From positions 1 through 57,217 of the forward strand of contig JAQXOT010000025.1 in the NCBI GenBank assembly GCA_029099845.1: a stretch of DNA of 57,217 nt. The letters are read 5' to 3'. Position numbers and translations under genes: made by a program. The notes beneath the pieces were generated by a model, which ran no database searches, had not been told where the DNA came from, and was given only the letters and a program-made list of their open reading frames with translations. Numbering within the stretch: position 1 is the first letter of the stretch; the number at the start of each line of letters is the position of its first letter. Below are positions 43,338-53,211 of the stretch, in pieces. This DNA is from a bacterium (GTDB taxonomy: Bacteria > Bacillota_I > Bacilli_A > RF39 > UBA660).

Positions 43338-45503
43338 ATGGTTATTGGGGTCTTAGTTGAATTGTCAAATAAGAATATTGATAAAATTTTTGATTATAGT
43401 GTGCCAGGCAATTTAAGAGAATTTATAAAAATTGGTATTAGGGTTGTAGTACCTTTTCGTCATCAAAAGATAGAGGGTTTTGTTTTAGAAATAAAAGAGA
43501 AGACTGATGTTTCGAATTTAAAAGATATTATAGAAATTGTTGATAGTGAGATTATTTTAAATGATGAATTATTAAGTTTGGGTAAGGAGATTAAAAAAAG
43601 TACTTTATCAACTTTAATTAGTTGCTATCAAGTTATGTTACCAAAGGCTTTGAAAGCTAAACATGGTGTTTCTATAAATAAAAAATATGATACATATTAT
43701 TGCTTAAATGATGATGTTAAGGACTTATCACTATTTAAGGGATCGCAAGCAGAGATAGTTAATTTATGTTTTACTAAGGGTGAAGTTTTAAAAAAAGATC
43801 TTAAGGATATTTCTGTTAGTAGTCTTAATACGTTGATAAAGAAGAATATTTTGGTTGAAAAAATTTGTGAACATTATAGATTGTCTTATAGTAATAGTCT
43901 TTCTAAAAAGAAAGAATTAACAGAGGATCAAAAAAAGGTAGTTGCGAGTGTTCAGGCTGGTCATGGTGTTTATTTATTACATGGTGTTACGGGTAGTGGA
44001 AAAACTGAGGTTTATATGGAACTTATTGAACATGCTTTACTTTTGGGAAAAAGTAGCATTGTTTTGGTACCGGAAATAAGTTTAACACCTCAAATGGTTA
44101 GTCGATTTCAAATGAGGTTTGGAGATAAAATTGCGGCAATTCATTCGGCTTTGTCTGATGGAGAGAAGTATGATGAATGGCGAAGAATTGTGCGAGGAGA
44201 GGCTAAAATTGTTATTGGGGCAAGAAGTGCTATATTTGCTCCACTTAATAATATTGGGATGATTATTGTGGATGAGGAACATAGTGATTCTTATAAACAA
44301 GATGATTCTAATCCTCGATATAATGCTAAAGATGTGGCAATTATTAGAGGCAAGTATCATAACTGCCCTGTAGTAATGGGAAGTGCCACACCTTCACTTG
44401 AAGCTTATGCTCGGGCACAAAAGGGAGTTTATAAACTTTTGTCTTTACCTAATCGAGTTAATGGTAGGAGTCTGCCCAAAGTTGATATTATTGATATGAA
44501 TAAAGAATTTAAATATAGTAGGGGGCATTTCTCAAGACCACTGATTGAAGATATTAATTTGGCATTAATTAATCATGAGCAAATAATTTTATTGTTAAAT
44601 AGGCGTGGGTATGCTTCATTTGTTACTTGTAAGTCGTGTGGGTATACGTTTAAATGTCCGAATTGTGATATTACACTTACTTATCATAAAGCTAGTAATA
44701 CACTTAGGTGTCATTATTGTGGCTATGGGGAGAAGGTTTATGAAGCTTGCCCTAAATGTTTTGAAAAGGCACTTACTGATTTAGGGGTTGGTACAGAAAA
44801 AGTGGAGGAAGAACTTAATAATTTATTTCCACAGGCTAGAGTACTTAGGATGGATTTTGATACCACGAGTCGAAAAGGTTCTCATGAAAAGATGATTGAG
44901 GCTTTTAAAAATGGTGAATATGATATTTTACTTGGAACACAGATAGTAGCTAAAGGTTTAGATTTTGAAAATGTAACTTTGGTTGGGGTAATTAATGCAG
45001 ATACAAGTTTAAATATACCTGATTTTCGAAGTAGTGAGAATACATTTTCTTTACTAGCACAAGTTGCTGGGAGAAGTGGGCGTAGTCAAAAGAATGGAAA
45101 AGTTATTATACAAACTTTTAATCCAGATCATTATGCGATAGAATATACTCGTAAACATGATTATATTGGTTTTTATAATAAGGAAATGACTATTAGAAAA
45201 GAATTAAAGTATCCACCATATTATTATATTTGCTATATTAAAGTTAGTAGTAAGGATAAAGATTTTTTAGTTACTGAGACGGGAAAAATTAAACGAGCAT
45301 TAGTACGAAATCTTGATAAAACAATAATATTAGGTCCTTCTCCATGTACTATTTTTAAATTAAATAATATCTATAGATATAGTATTATTTTGAAATATAA
45401 AAGTGATGACAACATTAGAGAGATACTTAATAAAATAATTGAACATTATAAGGTTAGTCAGAAAATAAAGATTGATATAGATTTTAATCCTAGCCATTTT
45501 TAA
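43338..45503 (+). CDS. priA: Primosomal protein N' (replication restart helicase PriA)
   Basis: This is a 721-residue superfamily 2 helicase that restarts replication at stalled forks. It has the N-terminal DNA-binding domain, Walker A GVTGSGKTE near residue 219, the DEEH box, and a zinc-binding insert with paired Cys (CKSCG, CPNC, CHYCG, CPKC) near residues 435-480. The C-terminal helicase half has GTQIVAKGLDFENV and QVAGRSGR. It starts the block that in B. subtilis runs priA-def-fmt. TATAAT at 43312-43317 is a likely promoter element. Confidence 0.96.
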   Translation: MVIGVLVELSNKNIDKIFDYSVPGNLREFIKIGIRVVVPFRHQKIEGFVLEIKEKTDVSNLKDIIEIVDSEIILNDELLSLGKEIKKSTLSTLISCYQVMLPKALKAKHGVSINKKYDTYYCLNDDVKDLSLFKGSQAEIVNLCFTKGEVLKKDLKDISVSSLNTLIKKNILVEKICEHYRLSYSNSLSKKKELTEDQKKVVASVQAGHGVYLLHGVTGSGKTEVYMELIEHALLLGKSSIVLVPEISLTPQMVSRFQMRFGDKIAAIHSALSDGEKYDEWRRIVRGEAKIVIGARSAIFAPLNNIGMIIVDEEHSDSYKQDDSNPRYNAKDVAIIRGKYHNCPVVMGSATPSLEAYARAQKGVYKLLSLPNRVNGRSLPKVDIIDMNKEFKYSRGHFSRPLIEDINLALINHEQIILLLNRRGYASFVTCKSCGYTFKCPNCDITLTYHKASNTLRCHYCGYGEKVYEACPKCFEKALTDLGVGTEKVEEELNNLFPQARVLRMDFDTTSRKGSHEKMIEAFKNGEYDILLGTQIVAKGLDFENVTLVGVINADTSLNIPDFRSSENTFSLLAQVAGRSGRSQKNGKVIIQTFNPDHYAIEYTRKHDYIGFYNKEMTIRKELKYPPYYYICYIKVSSKDKDFLVTETGKIKRALVRNLDKTIILGPSPCTIFKLNNIYRYSIILKYKSDDNIREILNKIIEHYKVSQKIKIDIDFNPSHF

Positions 45504-45544
45504 AAAAGTATGTTATTCTATTAGTAGAATAGGAGTGTATCCTT

Positions 45545-45793
45545 ATGAAAGATAATTTACATACTGATGATTTGGTAGAAGATGATGATTTTACTTTTAA
45601 TGAAGATAGTGAAAATATTATTAATAAAAAAAATAAAGATGAGTTTGATAATATTATGAGTGGTGCTTCAAATAAATTGGATGGCTATTGGGATAAAAGT
45701 AATATTGTAATAAAGATTGTTAGTTGTATTATTTGGTTTTTTGCAATAATTGGAGTTTTGTATTATTTAATCTTGTGGTTTTCAAATAAATAG
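45545..45793 (+). CDS. Unknown small membrane protein
   Basis: I do not recognise this 82-residue protein. It has a long acidic N-terminal part (about 55 residues), then one membrane helix near the C-terminus (about 58-79). ATG 45545 follows an AGGAGTG site beside a small inverted repeat (TATTCTA/TAGAATA). It stands directly after priA, where def is found in B. subtilis. Confidence 0.6.
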   Translation: MKDNLHTDDLVEDDDFTFNEDSENIINKKNKDEFDNIMSGASNKLDGYWDKSNIVIKIVSCIIWFFAIIGVLYYLILWFSNK

Positions 45794-45821
45794 TGTTTAA
45801 TTTTAGAGGTTGGTGGGGTGT

Positions 45822-46976
45822 ATGCTTTCTAATATACTTAGACGAAAAGATGTTTGTGATGTTGTTTCAGAAATACTTTCAGCAGATTATAGTAATAAAA
45901 AAGACGGTGGTTCTATTTGCTACTGCAATATGTCAAAGTGTGAACAGGTTCTTTTTACTTTTTTTGATGCGTTATTTAAATATCAAATTATTATTGAAAC
46001 GGATGTTTTTTTAGACGAATATATTGTTCAACTTAGAAAATTATTTAAAAAGGTTACTGATCTTCATGATATAAACCTTGGTATTGCTAAAATCATTGGG
46101 AAAATTTGTGCGTTAAAACTTGATATAACTTTAAGTAAAGAAGAAACAAGTAAATTAGAAATCGTTGATTATGTTTATGATAAATATATAGTAAATGGGT
46201 ATTTATTTCATGGATATTCAGGAGTTTATAGAGACCAAATTAAAAGATATGGTTTTTCCCCAGAAAAGTATCAGCATTCATATACTAAATTTATGGATAT
46301 AAAGAGGATATTTAAGGAACATGATTTTTCTTCAGTAATTAATAAAAACTTTCAAGATGAGTATGTGGAATTTACTGATAGTTTTATAATGGGCTGTTAT
46401 TATGGGGCTAATTCGCCAATGTATTTTTATCAATTACTTGGGGGAAGTGAAGATGATTTAGGTTTTGATAGGGAAGCATATTTTAAAAATGATTATTTTG
46501 CGTGCTTTAATAATTTAAATAAATTAGTTAAGGAAGCTAAACTAAGTAGTTTTGAGAAAAAGTATGTTACAAAAATATGTTTGGATGAATGGAAAAGCTT
46601 AGAAAAAAATACTAATAATATAAATATATTGATGATAAAGCGGGAAGTATTAGGTTGTAATTTTTTAAAGGATATTGATGATATAAAAAATAGTACTTGT
46701 GATTTGGGGGAATTATTATTTAAGATTTTTAATTCTAGATCAAATAATATTGTTTGTAAGGAAAAAATTGAAGCTAAAGATATTTTATTTGTTGAAATTC
46801 CAAGTTATAATTATCTTTTAGCTAATAAAGAGCGAATTTGCTTTGAAAAAAATTCTAGTAGTATAGAAAAATTAAATAACGCCTATGGTAGTGTTTCAAT
46901 TTTAATTTTATTGGGCTCTTTGTTTATTGCATTAGGAGTTATTTTGACAATTATTACAATTGGTAAGGGGATGTAG
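45822..46976 (+). CDS. Unknown protein with weak ADP-ribosyltransferase-like pattern and C-terminal membrane helix
   Basis: This is a 384-residue protein that I do not firmly recognise. An N-terminal helical region (about 1-120) is followed by FHGYSGVYRDQIKRYGF at residues 129-145 and then TDSFIMGCYYGANSPMYFY at about 185-203. A His-Gly-x-Ser start and a Tyr-Tyr-x-Ala strand at this spacing recall ADP-ribosyltransferase folds, but I cannot assign the third catalytic residue. One helix at about 358-380 near the C-terminus would anchor it in the membrane. ATG 45822 is chosen; GTG 45810 is a weaker choice. It occupies the slot before fmt. Confidence 0.55.
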   Translation: MLSNILRRKDVCDVVSEILSADYSNKKDGGSICYCNMSKCEQVLFTFFDALFKYQIIIETDVFLDEYIVQLRKLFKKVTDLHDINLGIAKIIGKICALKLDITLSKEETSKLEIVDYVYDKYIVNGYLFHGYSGVYRDQIKRYGFSPEKYQHSYTKFMDIKRIFKEHDFSSVINKNFQDEYVEFTDSFIMGCYYGANSPMYFYQLLGGSEDDLGFDREAYFKNDYFACFNNLNKLVKEAKLSSFEKKYVTKICLDEWKSLEKNTNNINILMIKREVLGCNFLKDIDDIKNSTCDLGELLFKIFNSRSNNIVCKEKIEAKDILFVEIPSYNYLLANKERICFEKNSSSIEKLNNAYGSVSILILLGSLFIALGVILTIITIGKGM

Positions 46977-46981
46977 GAATA

Positions 46982-47923
46982 ATGAAAAAAGTAAGAGTAG
47001 TATTTATGGGAACACCAGAATTTGCTGTTCCTGTTGTTGAGGGGTTAATTGAAAATTATGAGGTAGTATTAATCGTTAGTCAGCCAGATAAGAAGGTAGG
47101 TAGACATCAGCAACTTACTAATACACCGGTTAAGGAAGTTGCTATTAAGAATAATATTCCTTGTTTTCAGCCGGAAAAGATTAAAGATTCTTATGAGGAA
47201 GTATTAAAATATAAACCAGAAATGATTGTTACTTGTGCTTATGGACAAATTATACCAAAAGAAATTTTAGATTTTCCTGTATATGGTTGTATTAATGTTC
47301 ATGCTTCTTTACTTCCGAAGCTTCGAGGTGGAGCACCTATTCATAAAGCTATTATTGATGGATATTCTAAGACAGGAATTACTATTATGTATATGGATGT
47401 TAATATGGATAGTGGTGATATTATTTCACAATGTGAAACACCTATTGTTGATAGCGATAATTTAGAAAGTGTTCATGATAGACTTAGCATTATTGGTAGA
47501 GATTTATTATTGAAAACGATGCCTAGCATAATTGATTCAACTAATTGTAGAATTAAGCAAAATGCAGATGAAGTAACATATGCTTTTAATATTAGAAGAG
47601 ATGAAGAACACATTGATTTTAATAAAACAAAAAGAGAAGTTTTTAACTTGATTAGAGGATTATCTCCTACACCTGGGGCGTTTGTTTTATTAGATAATCA
47701 AGAAATGAAAATTTATAGTTCAGTTATTAGTGATAGAACTTTTAATTCTAAAAAGATTGGTGAAATTACAGGATTATATAAGAATGGTATTGGTGTTAAT
47801 TGTCAAGATGGGGAGATTATTTTGACTATTATAAAACCATTTGGTAAGAAAAAAATGGATGCATCTAGTTATATTAATGGCCTTCAAAATAAAGAGAAGA
47901 TGATTGGTAAGGTGTTATTATAG
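46982..47923 (+). CDS. fmt: Methionyl-tRNA formyltransferase
   Basis: This is a 313-residue enzyme that formylates initiator Met-tRNA with 10-formyl-tetrahydrofolate. It starts VVFMGTPEFAVPVVEGL and has VTCAYGQIIPKEILD, then NVHASLLPKLRGGAPIHKAI, which carries the catalytic Asn and His. The peptide deformylase gene (def) that usually precedes it is not in the window. The downstream gene overlaps its stop by one base. Confidence 0.96.
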   Translation: MKKVRVVFMGTPEFAVPVVEGLIENYEVVLIVSQPDKKVGRHQQLTNTPVKEVAIKNNIPCFQPEKIKDSYEEVLKYKPEMIVTCAYGQIIPKEILDFPVYGCINVHASLLPKLRGGAPIHKAIIDGYSKTGITIMYMDVNMDSGDIISQCETPIVDSDNLESVHDRLSIIGRDLLLKTMPSIIDSTNCRIKQNADEVTYAFNIRRDEEHIDFNKTKREVFNLIRGLSPTPGAFVLLDNQEMKIYSSVISDRTFNSKKIGEITGLYKNGIGVNCQDGEIILTIIKPFGKKKMDASSYINGLQNKEKMIGKVLL

Positions 47924-48642
47924 TGGCTAAGAAAAAAAATTATTTTAAATTAGTGACTGATAAAGTAAAAGAATTAAAAAAAACTGAAAGAGGTAGAGGA
48001 ATTTTATTTTTTTCAGCATACTTTGTTTTCTTTGTCTTTCTTTTTATCCTGTTCCGTGTTGGCGGAGAAAGTACAAGACTTTCAGAAGATTATGAATATG
48101 GAGATTCAATATATTTAATTGATAAAGTCGCAGATGAGAATTATCGCTTTACTTATAATATTTATATTGATAATGAAGTAATTACTTATGAGGGGAAAAA
48201 AGCTGGGAATAAGGAATTATTTAATTTTTTAGGAGTTGATTATTATCGTGTTGGTGATAGTTATTTTGATTATTATGACAATAATTGGATAATAGCAACT
48301 AATCCATATGTTTTTCAAGAATTTTTAGATTTTTCTAAATTAGTTCAGATTATTTCTGATGCAACTTATATTTCAAAGACAGAATTTGATAGTGGTATTA
48401 CTTTATTTACTTATCAAATTTCTTCTAATAGTTTAATTAAAAAAATAGAAAATTTGGATACCGATATTTTGGAGGTTCCAAATAGTATTGGCTTTTTTAC
48501 TGATGAAAATTTATATTTAAATAGAATAGAATTAGATTTAAGTAGTTATGGAAAATATAAGGGTATTTGTACTAGTAATTTTAAAATTACGTTAGAATAT
48601 TATGATTTTGGAAAGATTGAAAATATTGATGAAGATGTATAA
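47923..48642 (+). CDS. Unknown single-pass membrane protein in the rsmB position
   Basis: I do not recognise this 239-residue protein. A basic N-terminus (about 1-25) is followed by one membrane helix (about 26-44) and an external beta-rich domain without Cys pairs or catalytic motifs. It starts at GTG 47923, which overlaps the fmt stop by one base, so it is translationally coupled. In B. subtilis rsmB stands here between fmt and rlmN. A terminator follows. Confidence 0.65.
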   Translation: MAKKKNYFKLVTDKVKELKKTERGRGILFFSAYFVFFVFLFILFRVGGESTRLSEDYEYGDSIYLIDKVADENYRFTYNIYIDNEVITYEGKKAGNKELFNFLGVDYYRVGDSYFDYYDNNWIIATNPYVFQEFLDFSKLVQIISDATYISKTEFDSGITLFTYQISSNSLIKKIENLDTDILEVPNSIGFFTDENLYLNRIELDLSSYGKYKGICTSNFKITLEYYDFGKIENIDEDV

Positions 48643-48658
48643 TATTTTGTATAATTGA

Positions 48659-48682
48659 TAAAAGACTTTTGTCTTTTTTTTT
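48659..48682 (+). terminator. Terminator before rlmN
   Basis: AAAAGAC, loop TTTT, GTCTTTT, then T residues. Confidence 0.8.
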
Positions 48683-48832
48683 AGATATATTTATATTTTT
48701 GTTTTTTATATGGTTTAATAATCGAAAATAGATATTTTCTAATTAAATTATATTTCTAATTATTATTTGGTTTTTCTTTATTTTTCATTGAAAAATAAGT
48801 ATAATTATAGGTAAATATATTGGAGTGGTAAT

Positions 48833-49852
48833 ATGAATATTTATGGATTAACAATAGAAGAAATGGAAGAGTATTTTTTATCGCTTGGTTCAAAGGCTTT
48901 TCATGCTAAACAGTTATTTTCTTGGCTATATGAAAGTAGAATTGAGGGCTATGAAGAAATTACAAATATTAAGAAAGAATTATTAGATGTTATTAGTAAG
49001 GATTATTCTATTGATAGGTTGAAGATAGTTAGTGTTGAAAAGGATGTAGATGTTTGTAAATATTTATTTGAACTTTTTGATGGAGAGCATATAGAAGCAG
49101 TACTTATGAAGCATGATTATGGTAATAGTATTTGTGTTTCTAGTCAGGTTGGCTGCAATATGGGTTGTAAGTTTTGTGAGTCTGGAAGAAGAAAAAAGGT
49201 TCGTAATTTGGAAACTTATGAAATGGTATTGCAAATACTTATGATTGAAAAAGAGCTTGGTGAAAGAATTAGTCATGTTGTAGTTATGGGAATTGGAGAA
49301 CCATTTGATAATTATGATAATCTAGTAAAGTTCTTGAAGATAATTAATCATCCTAAGGGTTTAGCAATTGGAGCTAGACATATTACAGTGTCAACTTGTG
49401 GTATTATTCCTAAAATTAGAGAGTTTAGTAATTTAGGTTTACAGTTTAATTTGGCAATTAGTTTACATGCACCTAATAATGAATTGAGAAATCAAATTAT
49501 GCCAATTAATAAGGTATATCCATTAAATGATTTGATGAAGGTATTGATGGAATATTATAATAATACTAATCGTCGTATTACGTTTGAATATATATTATTA
49601 GCGGGGATTAATGATAGTGAAGAAAATGCTTTGGAGCTTAGTAAATTAGTTAAGAATTTGAATTGTTATGTTAATTTAATTCCTTATAATGAAACAAATA
49701 ATTTAAATTTTAAGAGAAGTAGTACTATTCAAATAATGAAATTCTATGATATACTTAAGAAGAATGGTATTAGTGTAACAATAAGAAAAGAATTTGGAGG
49801 AAATATTAGTGCTGCTTGTGGGCAACTAAGAAGTAAGAAGGAGGATGTATGA
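48833..49852 (+). CDS. rlmN: Dual-specificity RNA methyltransferase RlmN
   Basis: This is a 339-residue radical-SAM enzyme that methylates C2 of A2503 in 23S rRNA and A37 in some tRNAs. Cys108, Cys112 and Cys115 in CNMGCKFC bind the cluster. The second catalytic Cys lies in SAACGQL near the C-terminus. It ends in TGA overlapping the prpC ATG. This starts the rlmN-prpC-prkC-rsgA-rpe block seen in many Bacillota. Confidence 0.96.
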   Translation: MNIYGLTIEEMEEYFLSLGSKAFHAKQLFSWLYESRIEGYEEITNIKKELLDVISKDYSIDRLKIVSVEKDVDVCKYLFELFDGEHIEAVLMKHDYGNSICVSSQVGCNMGCKFCESGRRKKVRNLETYEMVLQILMIEKELGERISHVVVMGIGEPFDNYDNLVKFLKIINHPKGLAIGARHITVSTCGIIPKIREFSNLGLQFNLAISLHAPNNELRNQIMPINKVYPLNDLMKVLMEYYNNTNRRITFEYILLAGINDSEENALELSKLVKNLNCYVNLIPYNETNNLNFKRSSTIQIMKFYDILKKNGISVTIRKEFGGNISAACGQLRSKKEDV

Positions 49853-50595
49853 AATCATTTTATTTGACAGATGCTGGAAAAGTTCGAAATCATAATGAAG
49901 ATAGCGTCATTATTGTAAAAAATAATGATGGAGAATATTTAATGGCTATTGCAGATGGAATGGGGGGACATTCAGCTGGAGAAGTTGCTAGTTCAATTGC
50001 AATTGGATATTTAGGAAAGCATTTTAAAGAGACATTTTTACATTTAAATAAAGTTAGTGCTGTTAATTGGATTAGAGATGCAGTAGAGGAGATAAATACA
50101 CTTATTTTTCAACATGAAAAAACACATCCAGAAAGTAAAGGTATGGGGACAACTTTGGTGATGGCTGTGCTTACTAAAGATTACTTACTTTTTGGTAATG
50201 TAGGGGATTCAAGTGGTTTTGTTATGAAAGATAATAAACTTCATAAAGTAACTTATGATCATACTTTAGTTAATTTATTAGTTAGTGCTGGAGAATTAAC
50301 AAAAGAAGAAGCTAGTGTTCATCCAAAGAAAAATGTGCTTATGAAGGCATTAGGAGCGTCTTTAGAAGTTGATGTTGATATATTTGATTGTGATACGGAT
50401 ATTACAGAAATTTTACTTTCTAGTGATGGTCTTACTAATATGCTTGATAAAGAGCAGATAGAAAAAGTATTATTAGCTGATGGTGATGTTGAAGATAAGG
50501 TTATTAAACTTATTAAAAAGGCTAATAATAGAGGGGGATGTGACAATATTTCGGTTGCTTATTTGATTCGTGAAGAAGAAGGTGGCAAGAATTGA
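49849..50595 (+). CDS. prpC: PP2C-type Ser/Thr phosphatase PrpC
   Basis: This is a 248-residue PP2C phosphatase with the metal-binding motifs RNHNEDSV, ADGMGGHSAGE, GNVGDSSGF and DNISV. It reverses phosphorylation by the adjacent PrkC kinase. The gene overlaps rlmN by an ATGA and prkC by four bases (TTGA), so the three genes are translationally coupled. Confidence 0.96.
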   Translation: MKSFYLTDAGKVRNHNEDSVIIVKNNDGEYLMAIADGMGGHSAGEVASSIAIGYLGKHFKETFLHLNKVSAVNWIRDAVEEINTLIFQHEKTHPESKGMGTTLVMAVLTKDYLLFGNVGDSSGFVMKDNKLHKVTYDHTLVNLLVSAGELTKEEASVHPKKNVLMKALGASLEVDVDIFDCDTDITEILLSSDGLTNMLDKEQIEKVLLADGDVEDKVIKLIKKANNRGGCDNISVAYLIREEEGGKN

Positions 50596-52370
50596 TAACA
50601 AAGGGGCAGAAAATTAATGATCGTTACGAAGTAATTCGTTCAATTGGTGAAGGTGGTATGGCTAATGTCTATTTAGGATATGATACTATTTTAGATAGAA
50701 ATGTGGCAATTAAAATACTACGTGGAGATTTATCTAATGATGAAAAATTTGTTAGAAGATTTCAAAGAGAAGCTTTATCCGCATCTTCTTTGGCACATCC
50801 TAATATAGTAGAAGTTTATGATGTTGGTGAAGATAATGGACTTTATTATATTGTTATGGAATATATAGAGGGTAAGACTTTAAAGCAGTTATTGAAAAAG
50901 CGTGGAAGTTTAACTTTATCTGAAGCAATTGATATAATGTTACAGCTTACGGATGGTATGGCTCATGCCCATGATTCATATATTATTCATCGCGATTTAA
51001 AGCCACAAAATGTAATGATTAAAGATGACGGCCAAATTAAGATTACAGACTTTGGTATTGCTATGGCTCTTAATTCGACACAACTTACTCAGACTAATTC
51101 TGTGATGGGGTCTGTGCATTATTTACCACCTGAACAAGCCAGTGGTAAAGGCTGTACTACGAAAAGCGATATTTACTCAATGGGAATTATCTTTTATGAG
51201 TTATTAAGTGGAAGTTTGCCATTTAAAGGAGATAATGCAGTAGAGATTGCTTTAAAACATATGCGGGATCCATTGCCAAGCCTAAGAGAAGACAACCCGG
51301 CTATTCCACAAAGTGTGGAAAATATTATTCGTAAAGCTACTGCAAAAAATCCTAAGAATCGCTATGATGATGCTAAGAGTATGCATTTGGATTTATTGAC
51401 AGCTTTGGATGATGATAGAATAAATGAAGAACCTTATAAGTATAAATATCCAGAACATGAGGTAGAAAAACGTGCCAAAGTAAAGGAAGAAAATACAGAT
51501 AATGACAGTTCTAAGGATTTAGATGATGAAGAAGTCACTGTTGCGACTAAAGTTCCACAAAAGGAAGGTAAGAAAACTAATTTAGTTATAATTATTTTGG
51601 CCATTATTTTATTCTTGTTGGTAGTAGGTCTTATCATTGTATTTTTTGTTTTACCGATTGTGACGGCTCCAAAGACAGTATCTGTTCCTAGTTGTGTTGG
51701 ATTGAAGGTTAGTGCTTGTGAGAAAAAACTACAAAACTTAGGTCTTGAAGTTAATACCACTATTGAAGCTGAAGAATCTGATGAGATAGAGAAAAACAGA
51801 GTCATTAGAACAGATCCTGAAGAAGGAAGAAGTATTAAAGAAGGAACCGTTGTTACGATTTATAAATCACTTGGAGAAGAGATTTATGTAGTTGAGGATT
51901 ATTTAGGAAAAAATTATATTGAAGTACAAACAATATTAGAAACAAAATATGGTTTAGTTGTTAATATTGAGAAAAAGGATGTAACTGATACTTCTGATAA
52001 AGAATATGAAGAGCAAGAAATTATTGGTCAATCTTTAGCAGCTGGTTCTGAAATAAAAGAAGGAGAATCTATAACATTATTTATTCCAAATGTGATGGAT
52101 ACTTTTCCTGATATGAATGCAGAAGGCTGGACAGTTGATGATGTTAGGGTTTTTGCTGATAAATATCAATTAAATTTGACTGTTCAGGAACAGGAAACTA
52201 CACAATATGAAGCTGGTAAAGTTATTAGTCAATCTAGGACTGTTGGTAGTCAAATTTATAAAGGAACTTCCTTAAGAATTGTAGTAGCTAAAGCACCAGA
52301 AAATACTTCTTCAGAAGATAAAGAAACAAATAGTGGGGATAACACCACTGATAAAGATGAAAATAGTTAA
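50592..52370 (+). CDS. prkC: PASTA-domain Ser/Thr kinase PrkC
   Basis: This is a 592-residue membrane kinase. The kinase domain has the Gly loop GEGGMANVY, Lys41, the catalytic loop HRDLKPQN and the DFG motif. One membrane helix follows at about 331-355. Three external PASTA repeats (about 358-560) bind muropeptides, the germination/wall signal sensed by PrkC in spore-formers, and a polar Ser/Thr/Asp tail follows. The start is TTG 50592 after AAGGTGG. Confidence 0.96.
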   Translation: MITKGQKINDRYEVIRSIGEGGMANVYLGYDTILDRNVAIKILRGDLSNDEKFVRRFQREALSASSLAHPNIVEVYDVGEDNGLYYIVMEYIEGKTLKQLLKKRGSLTLSEAIDIMLQLTDGMAHAHDSYIIHRDLKPQNVMIKDDGQIKITDFGIAMALNSTQLTQTNSVMGSVHYLPPEQASGKGCTTKSDIYSMGIIFYELLSGSLPFKGDNAVEIALKHMRDPLPSLREDNPAIPQSVENIIRKATAKNPKNRYDDAKSMHLDLLTALDDDRINEEPYKYKYPEHEVEKRAKVKEENTDNDSSKDLDDEEVTVATKVPQKEGKKTNLVIIILAIILFLLVVGLIIVFFVLPIVTAPKTVSVPSCVGLKVSACEKKLQNLGLEVNTTIEAEESDEIEKNRVIRTDPEEGRSIKEGTVVTIYKSLGEEIYVVEDYLGKNYIEVQTILETKYGLVVNIEKKDVTDTSDKEYEEQEIIGQSLAAGSEIKEGESITLFIPNVMDTFPDMNAEGWTVDDVRVFADKYQLNLTVQEQETTQYEAGKVISQSRTVGSQIYKGTSLRIVVAKAPENTSSEDKETNSGDNTTDKDENS

Positions 52371-52380
52371 TGGGGGATTT

Positions 52381-53211
52381 ATGCAAGGACAAATAGTTAA
52401 AATAATTAGTGATTTACATTATGTTAGTTATAATGGTGAGTTGTATCCTTGTAAATGCCGGGGAATATTTAGAAAAGAACATATTACTCCATTAGTTGGG
52501 GATTATGTTCTTTTCAGTATAGAAAAAAAAATAATAGAGAAAGTATTACCACGCTTTAATGAGTTTGAACGACCTAAGGTTAGTAATATTGATCAGGCAT
52601 TTATTATTACTAGTTTAGTACAACCGGATTTTTCTTTAAATTTATTGGATAAGTTATTGGTGATGATGGAACTACATAATGTAAAAGCAGTTATATGTAT
52701 TACAAAAGAAGATTTAGTTACAAAAGGAGATTTAAAAAAATTTTATGAGGTGTTGGACTACTATAAAGGCATTGGCTATACAGTAGTTTCAAATAATGAT
52801 ATTAGTACTATTAAGAAGCTTATAAAAGGGAAAACTAGTGTTTTTACTGGGCAAACTGGAGCTGGTAAAAGCACGTTGCTTAACAAATTAAATCCCGATT
52901 TTGATTTGCAAACTGGAGAGATATCATTGGCTTTAGGTAGAGGAAAGCATACGACTAGGGTAGTTGAATTATTTGAGTTATATGGTGGAAAAATTATGGA
53001 TACTCCTGGCTTTTCAGCTTTGGATTTTCATAATTATACGAGGAAAAATATTAGAGATGCTTTTATAGAATTTAAAAACTATCCATGTCCTTTTAAGGAT
53101 TGCCTACATACTAAAGAAAGTGAATGTGCCGTAAAAGGTGCTCTTTTAGGTAATAATATATTAGAGAGTAGATATAATAATTATTTAAGTTTTATAGGAG
53201 AGGATAAATAA
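52381..53211 (+). CDS. rsgA: Ribosome small-subunit GTPase RsgA
   Basis: This is a 276-residue circularly permuted GTPase that acts in late 30S maturation. It has an N-terminal OB domain, then the permuted G motifs: TKED near 108, GQTGAGKST at 157-165 and DTPG at 207-210. A C-terminal zinc site (CPFKDCLHTKESEC) follows. ATG 52381 lies after GGGGGA and matches the usual N-terminus; the longer frame from 52333 overlaps prkC and is not used. Confidence 0.95.
   Translation: MQGQIVKIISDLHYVSYNGELYPCKCRGIFRKEHITPLVGDYVLFSIEKKIIEKVLPRFNEFERPKVSNIDQAFIITSLVQPDFSLNLLDKLLVMMELHNVKAVICITKEDLVTKGDLKKFYEVLDYYKGIGYTVVSNNDISTIKKLIKGKTSVFTGQTGAGKSTLLNKLNPDFDLQTGEISLALGRGKHTTRVVELFELYGGKIMDTPGFSALDFHNYTRKNIRDAFIEFKNYPCPFKDCLHTKESECAVKGALLGNNILESRYNNYLSFIGEDK

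Noticed and set aside
45793-46014. Overlapping plus-strand frame at the start of the 45822 gene
   Set aside because: It conflicts with the longer frame, which has better composition and continues for 384 codons.
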